Assembly: GCA_958299035.1 (NCBI GenBank)
Contig: CATQJL010000112.1
Location: 852,123 to 916,122 of the forward strand
Reading direction: 5' to 3'
From: Cylicocyclus nassatus
Taxonomy: Eukaryota; Nematoda; Chromadorea; Rhabditida; Strongylidae
Length of the DNA: 64,000 nt
Each line of letters opens with the position of its first letter. Positions within the stretch are counted from its first letter, which is position 1. Below, piece after piece: positions 32,822 through 44,497 of the stretch. The position numbers and the translations under genes are program-made. The notes beneath the pieces were generated by a model. It made no database searches and was not told the DNA's origin. It saw only the letters and a program-made list of their open reading frames with translations.

Positions 32822-32885
32822 TTAGGCGTAAAATCAATAGTATTGTGCAAAGTACGCAACACAATTGATTTTACGCCTAAACTGT
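32822..32885. repeat. Short inverted repeat (TTTAGGCGTAAAATCAA arms)
   Basis: The arms TTTAGGCGTAAAATCAA and TTGATTTTACGCCTAAA enclose about 28 bp. This could be a tiny MITE or a foldback. Confidence 0.65.
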
Positions 32886-32924
32886 AAGACCCGGGTCGGT
32901 GGCTGTAGAAGTAATATTGTTTGC

Positions 32925-34435
32925 CTGTGGTATATCCTGAGGGCCCTTTGCGTTGCGTCCCTCCTGATTGCAGTCGCAAAAGTTAGCGCTACCCTGCGGA
33001 TTGAGCCATTCCCCATATTCTCCGTAAATAAAGAGAAAAAAATGCGGATGATAAACGCATCTCAAGGGCGAATTAAATTTAGAATATGAGGAAGAAGTCT
33101 GCAAAGCGAGCCAAGAGAAAGTAAAATGATGAGATGGAATTCTCTTGAAAAAATTATTGACGGAAAATCTCTACTTTTTACTAATTGTCGTGTTCCACTT
33201 CTTGAACAATTTCAACCCAAATCCAGCATTGGATATTCCAGTCAGTCTTTGATTCATCCCTAAGATCCATCTATATTTTTTAAAAATTTTTGAATTGCAG
33301 CCTTCTTTGTTTTCTTTATTGCATTTACACAGTCTGAACATATCAGGTCGTAGTGATAGGGAATGGCTCAATCCGCTGGCATGAGCAGCGTACTCCCGCA
33401 GCTGTAATTGACTGTCGTATAGACTTCGACACGATACCCAATTGACATCGTGCGTCAAAAATGCGTACTTGATGTAAATACAGTGTACACTACTTAGCTC
33501 AACCTGTAATTAATATTTTTTCAACTTGTACTTCCTCCACGTCTCTCTGGAGTTGGGAAAATGACTGAAGAAAGTATTGGATCACTACTCGTACTGAAAT
33601 CTTAAATCATGGGGGTTATTTATCATGCTGATTCCGAAAATGGTACTCATTTTGCTCGATATTCGTTTATTTTAGCTGCAGCAGCTGCCCGTTACTGAAC
33701 AGAATCGCTTTCTGTTTAGTTTGTTTTGCACAAGTTAAAAGATGATACTCATTTCGCATATCATCTATTCTATGAACGGGAGACTCGAGACTGCTGTGCA
33801 CATAATGTCTAAACAATGGTAGAACTTGCTCTTCCGAGTTTCCAGGTCATAAAAATACCTTCAGTTTGATAGATTAGTTTGAAAAAAAATTTACCAAACA
33901 TCATACATTACCTCTTACGCGCTCGAACCTACGATAGCATCGAAAGCCCAATGAATGTCAGAAGTGATAAAAGTAATTGGAATAGGCAATCTGGAAACAT
34001 CGGTAATCACGTGAGTAATCTGGAGAGACAGCCTCCTTACCTCTGACCTGCACTTCCACTTGGCACATCAAGTAACTCCAAACTTAGCTATGGGGAATCG
34101 GTGAACGGCTATCAAGCAAAATGAGTACCATTTTTGGAATCAGCATGATAAATAACCCCCATGATATAAGATTTCAATACGAGTAGTGACATTTTAAATC
34201 AATCAGTTTTACCAAAACTTTCTTCAGTCATTTTCCCAACTCCAGAGAGATGGAGAGGAAGTATACATGTTGAAAAAATATTAATTACAGGTTGAGGTAA
34301 GTAGTGTACACTGTATTTACATCAAGTACGCATTTTTGACGCACGATGTCAATTGGGTCTCGTGTCGAGGTCTATACAACAGTCTGCAATTGAAGACGGC
34401 GCAACGCAAATGGCCCTCAGGATATACCGCAGGGG
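32925..34435. mobile_element. Long inverted-repeat region
   Basis: The main arms are about 33400-33660 and 34115-34380, with matches such as GTGTACACTGTATTTACATC and ATGATAAATAACCCCCAT and their complements. An outer pair, GTATATCCTGAGGGCC at 32930 and its complement at about 34430, suggests a larger element whose left arm was interrupted. No coding capacity is seen. Confidence 0.62.
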
Positions 34436-35044
34436 AATACGGCGTAGCTTTGCTCCATAAAGCGTGCCTCCCCCCCCCCCCCGTCCAGGTACCGGATATC
34501 CTATTCTTATATTTAGCTGTGGTTGTAATGTGCACAAGATTTCTGCTTCAAGTCTGATCTCGAACTTTCGAGTTGTTGTTTTTAATAGTGTTGACACAAT
34601 TCAAAAGTGTATTCGTTATTCTGCACTTGCATGATGACGATCGTATTCTGTGGTATCTCATGTCAGTCAAGTTACAGCTGCAAGACCGATCGGTTCTGAC
34701 TGGCAAATACTGTCATTATGTGGTCTCCTTTGTTTCGACTCGTAGTGTGGCCCTATCGACGCCTCTTCAGACCCTCATACAAACGAAGACCTTTAGCATC
34801 TTCCGTCCTACGTTCGTATATTCGCAAAAGGAAACATCCTAGCTGGACATCGTACTTCGTGGAGTATAGGTACGATATATCACTTGCTAATACATGGTGA
34901 AGATCATGGTCCGTGATGTAGAGGATTCTGAATTCCAAGGCTTTCGTTTCGATGCTAACATTGTCCTGTCACCGTATTATGTCAGTGAAGTCGATGCTCC
35001 ACTTCATGCTATTTCTATTCTCATTTGTTTAGCACTGCTTAGCG

Positions 35045-35371
35045 CTAACCAGATACAGTCTTATCACGTAGCGCCGAGGTTGGTGCTGTTATGGTTATTA
35101 TTATGAGCAATTTCATCCCTTCCCGTCTGTCGCCCTTCCCAAAGGACTTTCCTGAAGGGACGCACTGCTTCAGGCAGCTGTGTGCGATACCTTTTTTACA
35201 AGCAATCTTGAATAGTGCCTCAATTCTCCTGAGCGAACGTTTGCATCTGAATTTACGGTAGGCAAAATGAAATCTCCACTGCTCAACTTTTATGGTTCCA
35301 TGGTTTTTCTGCCCATTTAACAGGCCAAATATTACAGACAAGTGCAAGACGACCAATATTCTCAGAAACAT
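35045..35371 (-). CDS. Possible small secreted cysteine-containing peptide (unconfirmed)
   Basis: A - strand frame from the internal Met at 35371 starts MFLRILVVLHLSVIFGLLNG, which has the charge and hydrophobic core of a secretory signal. A basic segment follows with FRCKRSLRRIEALFKIACKK and HSCLKQCVPSG, giving four cysteines. The frame continues to a hydrophobic tail and stops at 35045. An upstream in-frame Met at 35428 would bury the signal, so I prefer 35371. No family is recognised; insulin-like or ShK-like spacing does not fit. In this repeat-rich setting it may be a chance frame. Confidence 0.22.
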   Translation of the reverse strand: MFLRILVVLHLSVIFGLLNGQKNHGTIKVEQWRFHFAYRKFRCKRSLRRIEALFKIACKKGIAHSCLKQCVPSGKSFGKGDRREGMKLLIIITITAPTSALRDKTVSG

Positions 35372-35428
35372 TTCAATTTCAATGTCGATGGCGTGAATTA
35401 CCATATTCTCAGGTGAGATTTCCGTCAT

Positions 35429-37000
35429 TTCTTGTACATTTGATCAGTACAACAGCTGGTGAAATACTTGCTGTGCTAACAATAAGTATCAACCGAGAGC
35501 GCAAGATGTGAGATATAAATTTCTAAAAATTGAATCGTGAGGCATTGTGTGCTCTTCGCTGTGATGTAGAGCCGTTTGCTTGAACACGTCTCCAGGGTAA
35601 CGCAGCAGGTTGTTTCAGATTTTGTTTATCCATGTTTTTGATTTCTTGATCGAATTTTTTTTTATCTTTGCAAATTCTTCGAGTTTAATCTTGCTCCATG
35701 CTGAATATGACACGCTTCATACTCGTATCATCATACTCTATAATAAAGCGCAGAGGGGACCATGTGACTCATGCGTTTGTCGCTATGTCTCGAATGCACC
35801 CATTGCACCCAGGATGTCTGCCTTCCGAGATGTTGACTGGAACGCACTTTCGTGCTCACTCCATAGACAGTAATATTGATTAGCAATATTGTCACCGAGT
35901 GGTAGCTCGCGTAATTTATAGCGCATTAGGATGGGTCAACTTTGGTATCAGTTTAGTTAATAATTTCTACAACTTAATTGTACAAAAGCATTGCTTTACA
36001 AAGTTGTAAATGGTGCAGCAGAAACTCCAAATGTGATTTTCCTCATGAAGGTTCTCAATTTTGATACACTAACAGCCATATTTTTATTATCTGTTCAACA
36101 TTTCATAATGTGAGCAAAATAGTGAGATTCTGGCCGCATTGTAACTAAAGGGAGTGTGACAGGCTGGAAAGGTCTCCGAGGAAGGAAGAGGGGGGTTGAA
36201 ATATGGCAGATAAAGTTTCGTGAATGTAAGCTAAATCGTAAGCACATTCATGAAGGGTCTGAGGAAAGGAAGCGGAGTAGGATGGAATTCTACTTTCTGA
36301 TTGTGAGGTTAAATGTAAAATCTACCAACAGTGAGAAGTTCGAATTTTATTCAAAAACTTGATAAGGGATGTTTTGAGCAGTAGGTGATTTGAGATAGGG
36401 AAGAAAAGGGAAATCCAATTTCTTATCATGAGGAACTACCGCAGATGGCGCTTTTTGTAGAATGGGAAAGCCTGCACCTTAGTCAGCAAATTCTTTGTCG
36501 GACTGTCGGAGTTTCTTATGAGCTAAAGAGGTGGGACTAACTTACCACTCTTCTTCAGTGCTTCCTATTGAAATTTTGCGTGCCTGAAAGGCATGCTATA
36601 TGGGGTTTGTGCTCTGTACCAGTAGGTGCGGTGGCTGGGGAGGGACCGGGGGGGGGGGGAAGGGAGGGAGGGGGGAGGGAAGGGGCGAAGGTCGGGGTGG
36701 GAAAAGAGGGGTGAGAAAGGTTCTATGGCTCGGACAGAAAAAGCTAGAGTGGAGCAAGCAGCATTTAAGCATTTAGTGGCACACTTAATTCGATTACGAA
36801 CATTGTAGTGGAGCTAAGGTAGCATGTGGCATAGAGCTTTTTGAGCCCAAATCAGCTAAAGATATTCAAGTTTGTCGAAGAGCCAGAGACTGGGAAGTAA
36901 CTACTATTCGATGCTCTCTACACGTGCCTGAAAGGTTTTATGTTATATCGACTACGAAAAGTTGAAGTTCTAGCTTTTGAACACTTCTTACTCCACACAC
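35429..37000. other. No gene recognised; G-rich low-complexity tract
   Basis: Mostly AT-rich. A tract at about 36640-36720 is almost pure purine (GGGA runs) and creates a spurious frame. Confidence 0.45.
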
Positions 37001-37004
37001 ACAG

Positions 37005-37041
37005 CCAGTTCAAAGCGCCGCGAAGCGGCGCTTTGAACTGG
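37005..37041. repeat. 37-bp perfect hairpin, family copy 1
   Basis: The 17-bp arms CCAGTTCAAAGCGCCGC and complement surround a GAA loop. The left flank CACACACAG is shared with copy 3 at 60612. See copies at 44384 and 60612. Confidence 0.9.
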
Positions 37042-37489
37042 TTCTATAATAAAGAATGGCAAGGTTTTGCACTTACATGTTGACAAGTTACGGACTGAGG
37101 CGAGTGATTGCCGAGGGTGCGGAGGGTACAAATTCGTCAACAAGGCTAGCGTGTTTTCGAAGAGGTAAGCATCGTCCCTCCTCGGGGAATGTTTTCGAAA
37201 GGGTGCCACTACTAAGTGCAAAAAGGCTATAGTGTGGGGAGGTGCCGACACTCTCGTAAGGTTGCTAATAGTATCCCCCCCCCCCCTCTTTCGCAAATTT
37301 GTACTCGGATGTATGACTTGGGAACTCGGTGTCTTGCGTAAATATGCTGCAGTAGTTTCTCAACGTTTACGCTTCAACTGTTCAACTCTCATCTTCCTGC
37401 TAAAGTTTTTGGCAACCCGTAATTCGTCAAAGTTCATGGTTGCTCATAATTGGTGAGGACCGATGAGGACAGTTCTTTGTTCTTCTCGA

Positions 37490-39470
37490 AATAAAAGTTG
37501 TTAAAGGCCCGTAGAGCGATTTTTATAGGTCTCTAAGGCTTATAGGGCAATCACCTCTTACAACTTCGGTCTATTAACCCATTGGGTAGATCTTTCAATA
37601 AATGTAGTTGTTCATAGGACACTTTCTTGATTTGTAGGGGCTCGTAAGGCAGTTCTGTCAATAGTATTGATCTGTAAGCTTCACGTAGCGAGTTTTTTCC
37701 ACAAATCATTCAATTATCGTTCCATAAGCTTCGCATATGGCAAAATTATTTCTCAGATGCTGATCTATAAGCGGCCAGAGCATCTCCTAGAATAGTCGAT
37801 CTGTATGCGGCGCATAGGGGAGTCCCTTTGAAACTTGGTTTGCATGAACGTGAATATCGTAAGCGGTTCATAATTATTTTTTTGTTTGGATATTGGGAAA
37901 TCACAAATACTTGTTTATAAGGGACTCGCAGAGCGGTTCTTTCTCAAATATTGATCTATGAGCGGCTCTTGAGGTGATTTTTTTTTCAAGATATGTTTTT
38001 TTATTTACCGGTCTGTAAGGGCGCATAGGGCAGTTCCTTACCAAGATAATGGCCTGCAAGAGGCGCATGGGCAGTTTTTCACAAAATATCGGTTTGCAAC
38101 CGCCCCTCCCCCCCCTTCTCCCATAGGGCGATCCTTCCAGGCCCATAGGGCAGTTTTTTTCCCTTCAAATATCGTTCTATAGAATCTCATACGGCATTTC
38201 TTTTTTGAATCTCATACGGCATTTCTATTTTGAAATAGTGATCTGTAAGAGGCCTGTAAAGCAGTTTTATCACAGAATATCGATTTGTATGGATTTCAAG
38301 GGTATTTCCTCGAAATACCGTTGTGTAGGTATCTAAGTAGCTGGTAGCTCCATTTTTTTCGATCAAAACTTCGGTCTTTGGCTCCAAAGAGCACATCATA
38401 GCGCTTCGTACGGCAGTACAGTTCGTAGGGGTTCTAGGGTAATAGAATAATACTTTAGGACATCGGGCTGATTCCCATAGTGCAGCGCCTTCTCATAATT
38501 ATTGGTCTATGGGGGAAGGAGGGGGGGGGGGGGAGGATAGAAGAATGGTTGTAAGTAGCTTTTTCTCAGAATATCGGTCTGTAGGGCGGCCTTAGCGCAG
38601 TTTTTTTCAAGTATGGGTTTGTTGGGAGTCAGGGGAGGGGTTTGTGTACTTTCTGAACCGGTCCATAAGCTTCTTATAGGGCAATTATTTTTTTATACAT
38701 CGGTCTATAGGGATTGTGAGTAACTTCTTAACACATTGGTCTGTCAGTGGCCCATAGGGCATGTTCTTCCTATAGTTACCGGTCTTCGGTGGCGCGTAGG
38801 GCTGTTATTCTTTGATACATTGGTTAGGACGAAAAGATACGTCTTAAGCAGCCTCATAGCTTCTCTTGTTCTCAAATTATTAGCTTGTGGTATACATAGG
38901 ACGGTTGTTTCTTGAAAAAATAGTCCAAGCGGCTCTTTGGGCATTTTTTGAAGGTTGGTTTGAAGATTTGAAGAGCAATTCCTTTCTAAAATATCGGTCT
39001 GTGCGCGGCCCATAGGGCAACCTCTTCTCGAAGTGAAGGACCGCAAGCGGCTCATAGGCTTCTTTTTCATGTGCAGTTTTTTTTAATATCGGTTTGTAAG
39101 CAGCCCACAGGGCAGTTACTCCTCAAAGTAAGGATCTGTAAGCGGCCCATAGGGCATTTCCTTCTAATGACTGATCACCGTTCGCGGGCAGTTTCTTTCG
39201 TCTGTAAGCAGGGCCCGTACGGCTTCCTCGCAATATTAGTGTGTAGGGGGCGTGGCAGATTTACCCCAGAATATAATATCATTTAGAGTTGTTCAGAGGA
39301 CAGTACTTTCTCAGGTTACAACTGTAGAAGGCCCGTAAGAAAGCTTTTTCTCTGAAATACCGTTCTGAACAATCGTAGGGCAGCTCTTACGTATGTCGCT
39401 CTGTAGGCGGTACGCGGAGCAGGGTTTAATCAAAAAGTAGTCTGTAAGCGACACGCAGGGCATGAGAACA
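37490..39470. repeat. Degenerate 2-kb minisatellite (GGTCTGTAAGCGGCCCATAG unit)
   Basis: About 35-40 recognisable units, usually 40-60 bp apart, share a core GTCTGTAAGCGGCCCATAGGG followed by CAGTT and a T-rich tail ending near ATATC. Good units occur at about 38015, 38740, 38995, 39095 and 39128. Each core contains the small palindrome CCCATAGGG. Divergence is high, so the array is old. At 39776 a related word forms a Helitron-like 3' hairpin. Confidence 0.85.
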
Positions 39471-39772
39471 ATGCTTGTTTTCGCTGCCGAAATTTGGGAA
39501 CTAAAGTATGTTTAGCTGAGTTATTGTAGACTACATCGTTGTTCTGAGAATCGACTGCTTGGTGACTCTCAGTGAAGGTTGGTGGAAAAATTTGGCCCAA
39601 AGAAAATAGAAGGGACTCAAAAGATACTATCAACAATGAGGATTCTTATATTTAGAGGAGAGTCAGAAGTCATTGATTAATCAGTTTCGTGTTGCCCACA
39701 ACTGAAAGGTATAAAACGTAGGTGTAATTGTGTTGACAACCATACGGCTAAATTGTATTGCCCCAACCCACT

Positions 39773-39797
39773 TGCAAGCGGCCCTTAGGGTCGCTAG
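39773..39797 (+). repeat. Helitron-like 3' hairpin and CTAG
   Basis: GCAAGCGGCCCTTAGGGTCG precedes CTAG (39794-39797) and T. The same arrangement, CGACCCTACGGGTCG then CTAGT, lies at 18082-18101 and 21629-21648. A palindrome next to CTAG|T is a Helitron-type end, but no matching 5' end is identified. Confidence 0.5.
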
Positions 39798-39799
39798 TC

Positions 39800-41000
39800 A
39801 TTGTAAAGACGTGGAAGCTTAGTGTCTGCGATTGCTAACCGACTCTTCCTGTTCATCTCATCTATAATGCCCGTGTCAGCAGACCAACGCTGGTGCGCCA
39901 ACAATCGTCATTGCAAGTTTCTGAGCAAGTGTTTACTAGGGTTTTCTTTGCAGAATGTTTGCTTTTTAGGTAACCATTGCTTATAAAGGAGAAGCAGGTA
40001 AGTTAGGGAGCGGTTTCTGTTTTCTGAGTATTTATATTATCGCCTCTTCTCGGGTATCTACGTGGAGGCCATGTCGTTTCCATCACTTCCATCAGCTTCG
40101 TCAGTTTCATGTGTATTTTTTTTATCACAAGTCTCTTTCTTCTTGTGAAGCAATTCTTTGAACGTTAGAGGGCTCTGCAGCAACTTCAGTCACCTAAAAA
40201 GAAATATCATCTAATTAAATAGTTCGTGTGGTAGAGACGATGAGTCAAACGTAAAAGCCTATTAGCGTTCAGAGAAACTTCACTAGAAGAAAGAGGCATA
40301 AAGTGACAAATTTATAAAAAACTGAGGCGATGCCGTTTCTATATAGATACCTAGAATAAGCGATGATTTATCTAGTCAGAAATCGAAACTGCTCCTTAAC
40401 TCGCCCTTTTCTCCTTTATCAGCATTGCTTTGCAGGAAAGCAAAGAATAAGCAAAGAAAACCATAGAAAAAAGACTCGCGGGAACTCGCAACGGCAATTG
40501 TTGACGCACAAGCGTTATCGCGTCTGCAGTAGCGCTTGGGCAGGAGACTTACTCGACTGTATCCATCGTCCCTTCCACACTTGCTGCAACCCCTGGTCTG
40601 CGTCTCTGACTTGCGGGACGCGCGGCCAATATGTTGGCAACATATAGGGCATACCAACCACCAGGGTTGAGCAAGAGGTCAGGCACAAGTCCTTCACAAA
40701 CGACCCTCCCCCTGTGAAAGCCCCTAAAATAACCCCTTCGCTTCACCTCCAGGACCTTAGACTATGTTATTTTGAAGAAGACCAGCCTTTACTGAGTGTT
40801 CTTGTTTTTTGGCCGTAGGCCCAACTTTCTGCGATTGCACCAACACGCAACTTGACGGCAAGTTTCGAACTTGGATAGCCCTCTTTTCAGAGCTATAATT
40901 TTCGCAGGGATGGCGTGTTTGGCCTCAAATTTTCAATATAGCAAGAAGAAGCTTTGCGCTCAATACTCATACTAGAAAAGGGGCGATTTTTAAACATTGG
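39800..41000. other. No gene recognised
   Basis: The stretch at about 40555-40640 resembles the inverted sequence at about 43000-43100 (CGTCCCTTCCACACTTGCTG and relatives), an old repeat. Nothing else can be named. Confidence 0.4.
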
Positions 41001-41004
41001 AGGC

Positions 41005-41085
41005 AAGTTAATGGGGTCAGGCGCAACCCCCTAAAAGCTCAGGCCGCCTGAGCTTTTGAGGGGTTGCGCCTGACCCCATTAACTT
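41005..41085. mobile_element. 81-bp near-perfect palindrome (mini-MITE)
   Basis: The arms AAGTTAATGGGGTCAGGCGC... and complement continue through AACCCC and AGCTCAGGC to a CG centre, with one small asymmetry. There is no coding capacity. Confidence 0.82.
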
Positions 41086-41089
41086 TATT

Positions 41090-42420
41090 TCCGAAAAAGC
41101 TTTTCTGTCCAAGTTTTATGTGATTCGCTAGCACAATCCTCGAAGATTCCACAACAAGTGTTTGAGCTTGTTTCGACTTGTTTCGGCCTTGTAGTAATCC
41201 GTAGAGTTGAAGCATTTAATGTGAAGAATGCGCCGGTTGGAAATTTGGCAGCACTGCTTACTACACTATTTGAAAGCGATAAGAAGCCTGATTTCTAGCA
41301 TATACTTGTAGGGAACGTTACTTTGTTATGAGTATAAAAAAGCTGACTATTTTCACTTTTGAAGCCAAGTTAATCATGTTTGAAAACCACGCTTTCTAGA
41401 CGTTGCGAAACACTAGAAAATGCGGTAGGTAATGACTTTGGAGCTCATAGAGGTAGTCTGACATGCTGATTATGGAAATAATACTCACACAGCAAGCTTA
41501 CTTGGCGACCTCATGATATGTGAAGGTAAAAGATGAAGGCTTGAATTTGGCTGGAATTTCAATTGTGGAAACTATCAGTATGCTGTTTACGACCGTCGTT
41601 CCCTCAGTACTGGTGATTGCGATATCCACCGGACTAGCGCATTTCTTCTTCACCTTCGTAGTATCTGTCCAACTAAACGGATTCGTTCTTGATTACGACC
41701 CCCCCCCCCTCAGTCATATCCCCAAGACGACCCCCCAGGTCGGGCGCGCCTGACCTCACGCTCAACGCTGCCAACCACCATCGGTCGCGGATACCCAAGG
41801 GAAGAGGCAGCGCGCGCGCGACGCAAAAACGGGATTGCACTCGAGCGCGAAAGCGAGCCTTATTCTCAGACTCATGACGTTGATTCATCTCGTGTTTACC
41901 TTATATTCTCTTGTTAGGCATTAGATTTCGTACTTGTATCGATTACTAGACATTTCAAATAGTGGCGCTGTTCGAATGAAAAATATTCAAGCAGGAACGG
42001 TGAACGCGCACATTTTGCTCATGCATAGCAGGAAATTATCATCTATTCCGAATTGAAGAGACTCGAGCACGCTTTGCACAAGTATGATGTGAAAATGTTA
42101 CTTGTTCTTTACCTCATTTGGTTGGTTTACTACTAGAGATTAGATGAGAAACAAGTACAAGTTGTTAAACAACGTGTGCAACGTTCTAAAGTCTCCTAAT
42201 CTCGGATTTGGCATATAATCAAAGTGTCAAATTCAAGTCACAGTCGCATAAAGCCGAATTACCTTTTCCATCATTGATTTGAAAGAAAAGAAGTTTTAAT
42301 GTGCTTATGGTTCTCATTTTGCGGGAAAAACGGAAACAAGATATTCCAACATGCAACTGAGTACGAAATGAAGTTCATCACATACGCAAGAGAAGGCTAT
42401 GCACAAATAAGCTAAAAAAG
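41090..42420. other. No gene recognised
   Basis: Anonymous sequence with one C tract (41698) and a GC-rich stretch (41730-41870) whose mirrored words recur near 42440-42500 (GCGCGAAAGCG). It may be another diverged foldback. Confidence 0.35.
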
Positions 42421-42494
42421 AACAATATTCAACCCTAGCAGCACGCTTTCGCGCTCGGGTGCTTATTTCACTGCCCGCGTCGCGCTTTCGCAAC

Positions 42495-42912
42495 CTCATC
42501 CCGTGGGTACCCGGGTGTATGTCAAGAGGCGCGATTTTTTTTGCCAGCTGGACACCAAATAGCAAATGATAAGTGTTTTGCAACTTTCTAAAATTATATG
42601 AAATTTGGAAGAAGATATATTAGGTAGTTGCATGAGTTGTTCAATCTTGATGCTCTAGAAAAAATTTAAAAGAGCAATTTTGAAGGTCAAAAACTCATGA
42701 AAATGCAATTCACAACAAATTCGCAAATATTTCAGTCCGATTTATAGCAAAAACCATGAAACTCAGCAAATGGTGACTTTAGACGGATAGTAAGCTACTG
42801 CACTTTATCCGGTAATTTTTGAAAACTCGCATAGCACTCAACTGGAGTTTTAAGTTGGTGACAGCCAGAGAAATCGCGCCTCTTGACCATCTCCCTGGGT
42901 ACCCACGAGCGA
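42495..42912. repeat. Inverted repeat pair around 300 bp
   Basis: GTGGGTACCC...GTCAAGAGGCGCGATTT at 42501-42540 and its reverse complement at 42870-42909 flank an AT-rich centre. Probably a foldback element. Confidence 0.55.
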
Positions 42913-43164
42913 TGGTGGCTGGTAAGCCCTATACAGCAATATGTTGGCGCCGATGCTGATGGCCAAAATGTTCTGCCACGTATTGTTGCATGTTACAAAC
43001 ATGTAGTTGCACGTTGTCAACATTTTTGGCCATACGTGCTGTAGATCAGAAACGCAGACCAAGGGTAGCAGGAACTGTGGGAGGGACGATATGTATGGTG
43101 TGGTCAATCAGACGTAATGCGCTTTTGCCGGGGTCTTACTTTACTAAAACACGAGAGAAGCTTT

Positions 43165-43524
43165 TTGAAGGCAGTGTCCAGGCAAATATGAACTATGGGA
43201 TTTTACGTGGAAAGTAATTTTGGGGCCCTAACTAAGCCACTATTCAACCGGCAGTTCAGGTAGTGGTCTAACAGCTGAAATATTCCCCTCGAAACTGGAT
43301 CCCAGGATCATATTTTGAGCGGATTCATGGCGCAACCTCTCAGTTTCGCGGACCCACCATTGCGCCATGAATCCGTGCAAGATACGATCCTGGGGTCCAG
43401 TTCGAGGTGGATATCTCAGCCGTCAGAGCACTACGTACCTGAGCTGTCGGTTGGGCAGTGGCTTAGTTAGGGCCCCAAAATTTCTATCCCCATATGTCCA
43501 GATTTGCCTGGACGCTGCCGTCAA
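43165..43524. mobile_element. TTAA-type MITE, 360 bp
   Basis: The termini AAGGCAGTGTCCAGGCA and complement enclose long inverted arms with GGGGCCCTAACTAAGCCAC and GGCGCAA...TTGCGCC near the centre. It is the same family as 49592-49880 and the truncated copy at 63396. The target words are slightly mutated here (TTGA/TCAA). Confidence 0.78.
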
Positions 43525-44048
43525 AGGCACCGTCCAGATGGAGGAACAAACACCTCAATTAGGCGCCGCCTCCTCGGACTACTAGTCCTGACGCGATGCA
43601 AAACAATAGGACGAAAGGACCAGCAGCCCGCGGAGGCGGTGCCCAATTGAGGTGTTCATTCCTCTACCCGCACCGTCCACCCAAGCTCTCGGCTTTTTTT
43701 TTTGTTGTTCCGGAGCCTTCTCATGTCTCTGATTCCGAATAACAAGTCAAGAATCGCGAAAACCCCGAAAAAACCCGTTTCGGAGAACCCGCAGGGCGAG
43801 TCTTGCGGAACGGTGATTGGTTAGATGCGCTCAATGGGCCGGGCGAACGTCACGCCTACGAACGTCACGCCCACTCAGACGGGAGGAGTCAACGTGGCGA
43901 ATCCGTCATTCAAAGCGATTTTTGAAGCAATTTTCTCGCTTCGGAAGCAACTTCTGGCAGCGCGAGTCGGGCATGTATACAGCTGGGGGCCACACTACTG
44001 CTAGACATCAAAATTCAACCACAGTTTGGATGGATGGTGCCTTTGAGC
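43521..44048. mobile_element. Diverged relative of the 1667 MITE with a nested element
   Basis: Outer ends TCAAAGGCACCGTCC and GGATGGTGCCTTTGA. The interior from 43671 resembles the 1667-2031 element (CTCATGTCTCTGATTCCGAA and GGAGAACCCGCAGG). An AACACCTCAATT element is nested at 43550-43656. Confidence 0.68.
43550..43656. mobile_element. AACACCTCAATT-family MITE (107 bp), nested
   Basis: The arms AACACCTCAATTAGGCGCCG and complement (with a bulge) are separated by about 50 bp. The terminal 12 bp equal those of the palindrome at 32433. Confidence 0.7.
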
Positions 44049-44378
44049 CATCACAAAATGAGTTTTCGTGCGATAGCTATATGAATGGAAACTAACGAAC
44101 ATAGCGATGGGGTGGGAGAAGGAGAGGAAGTCAAGATTTAACGCATTTCAGTGTTTGCTCGATCGCTGTACAGTCTGCCTCATTCGAAATGAGACCGAGC
44201 CGTCGGGATGAATTGCGCATTCGCAGCGCTGGGGGTCCGCTGCATATGCGCACTGTTGGAGAGAGCGAAGAGATTGAAGAGAGGGCAGACATGCAGGCCG
44301 TAGGAGTGACGCAAGACCCTAGCGACGCGTTCTGTCGCCATGCCAATTTTGGTCTGATTAGGATTGGTAAATTGATTA

Positions 44379-44425
44379 GTAAACCAGTTCAAAGCGCCGC
44401 CAAGCGGCGCTTTGAACTGGTTTAC
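44379..44425. repeat. Perfect hairpin, family copy 2 (extended arms)
   Basis: Core arms CCAGTTCAAAGCGCCGC and complement at 44384-44420, loop CAA. Pairing extends outward through GTAAA/TTTAC. The loop differs from the GAA of the other copies. Confidence 0.9.
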
Positions 44426-44497
44426 TTAATAAAACGCGTAAAGTCCAGCTGATTTTTACTGACAAATACCCCATTTAATTAACACGTTTATTTCAAA

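Noticed and set aside
35045..35371. Insulin-like or ShK peptide identity for the small secreted frame
   Set aside because: Cysteine spacing (14 residues between the first two, no adjacent pair) fits neither family.
36626..36808. A + strand frame rich in Gly, Arg and Lys
   Set aside because: It is created by a purine-rich low-complexity tract (GGGA runs).
37490..39470. Possible CRISPR-like array
   Set aside because: Units are degenerate throughout, with no constant repeat or variable spacer pattern, and this is a eukaryotic sequence. It is a minisatellite.
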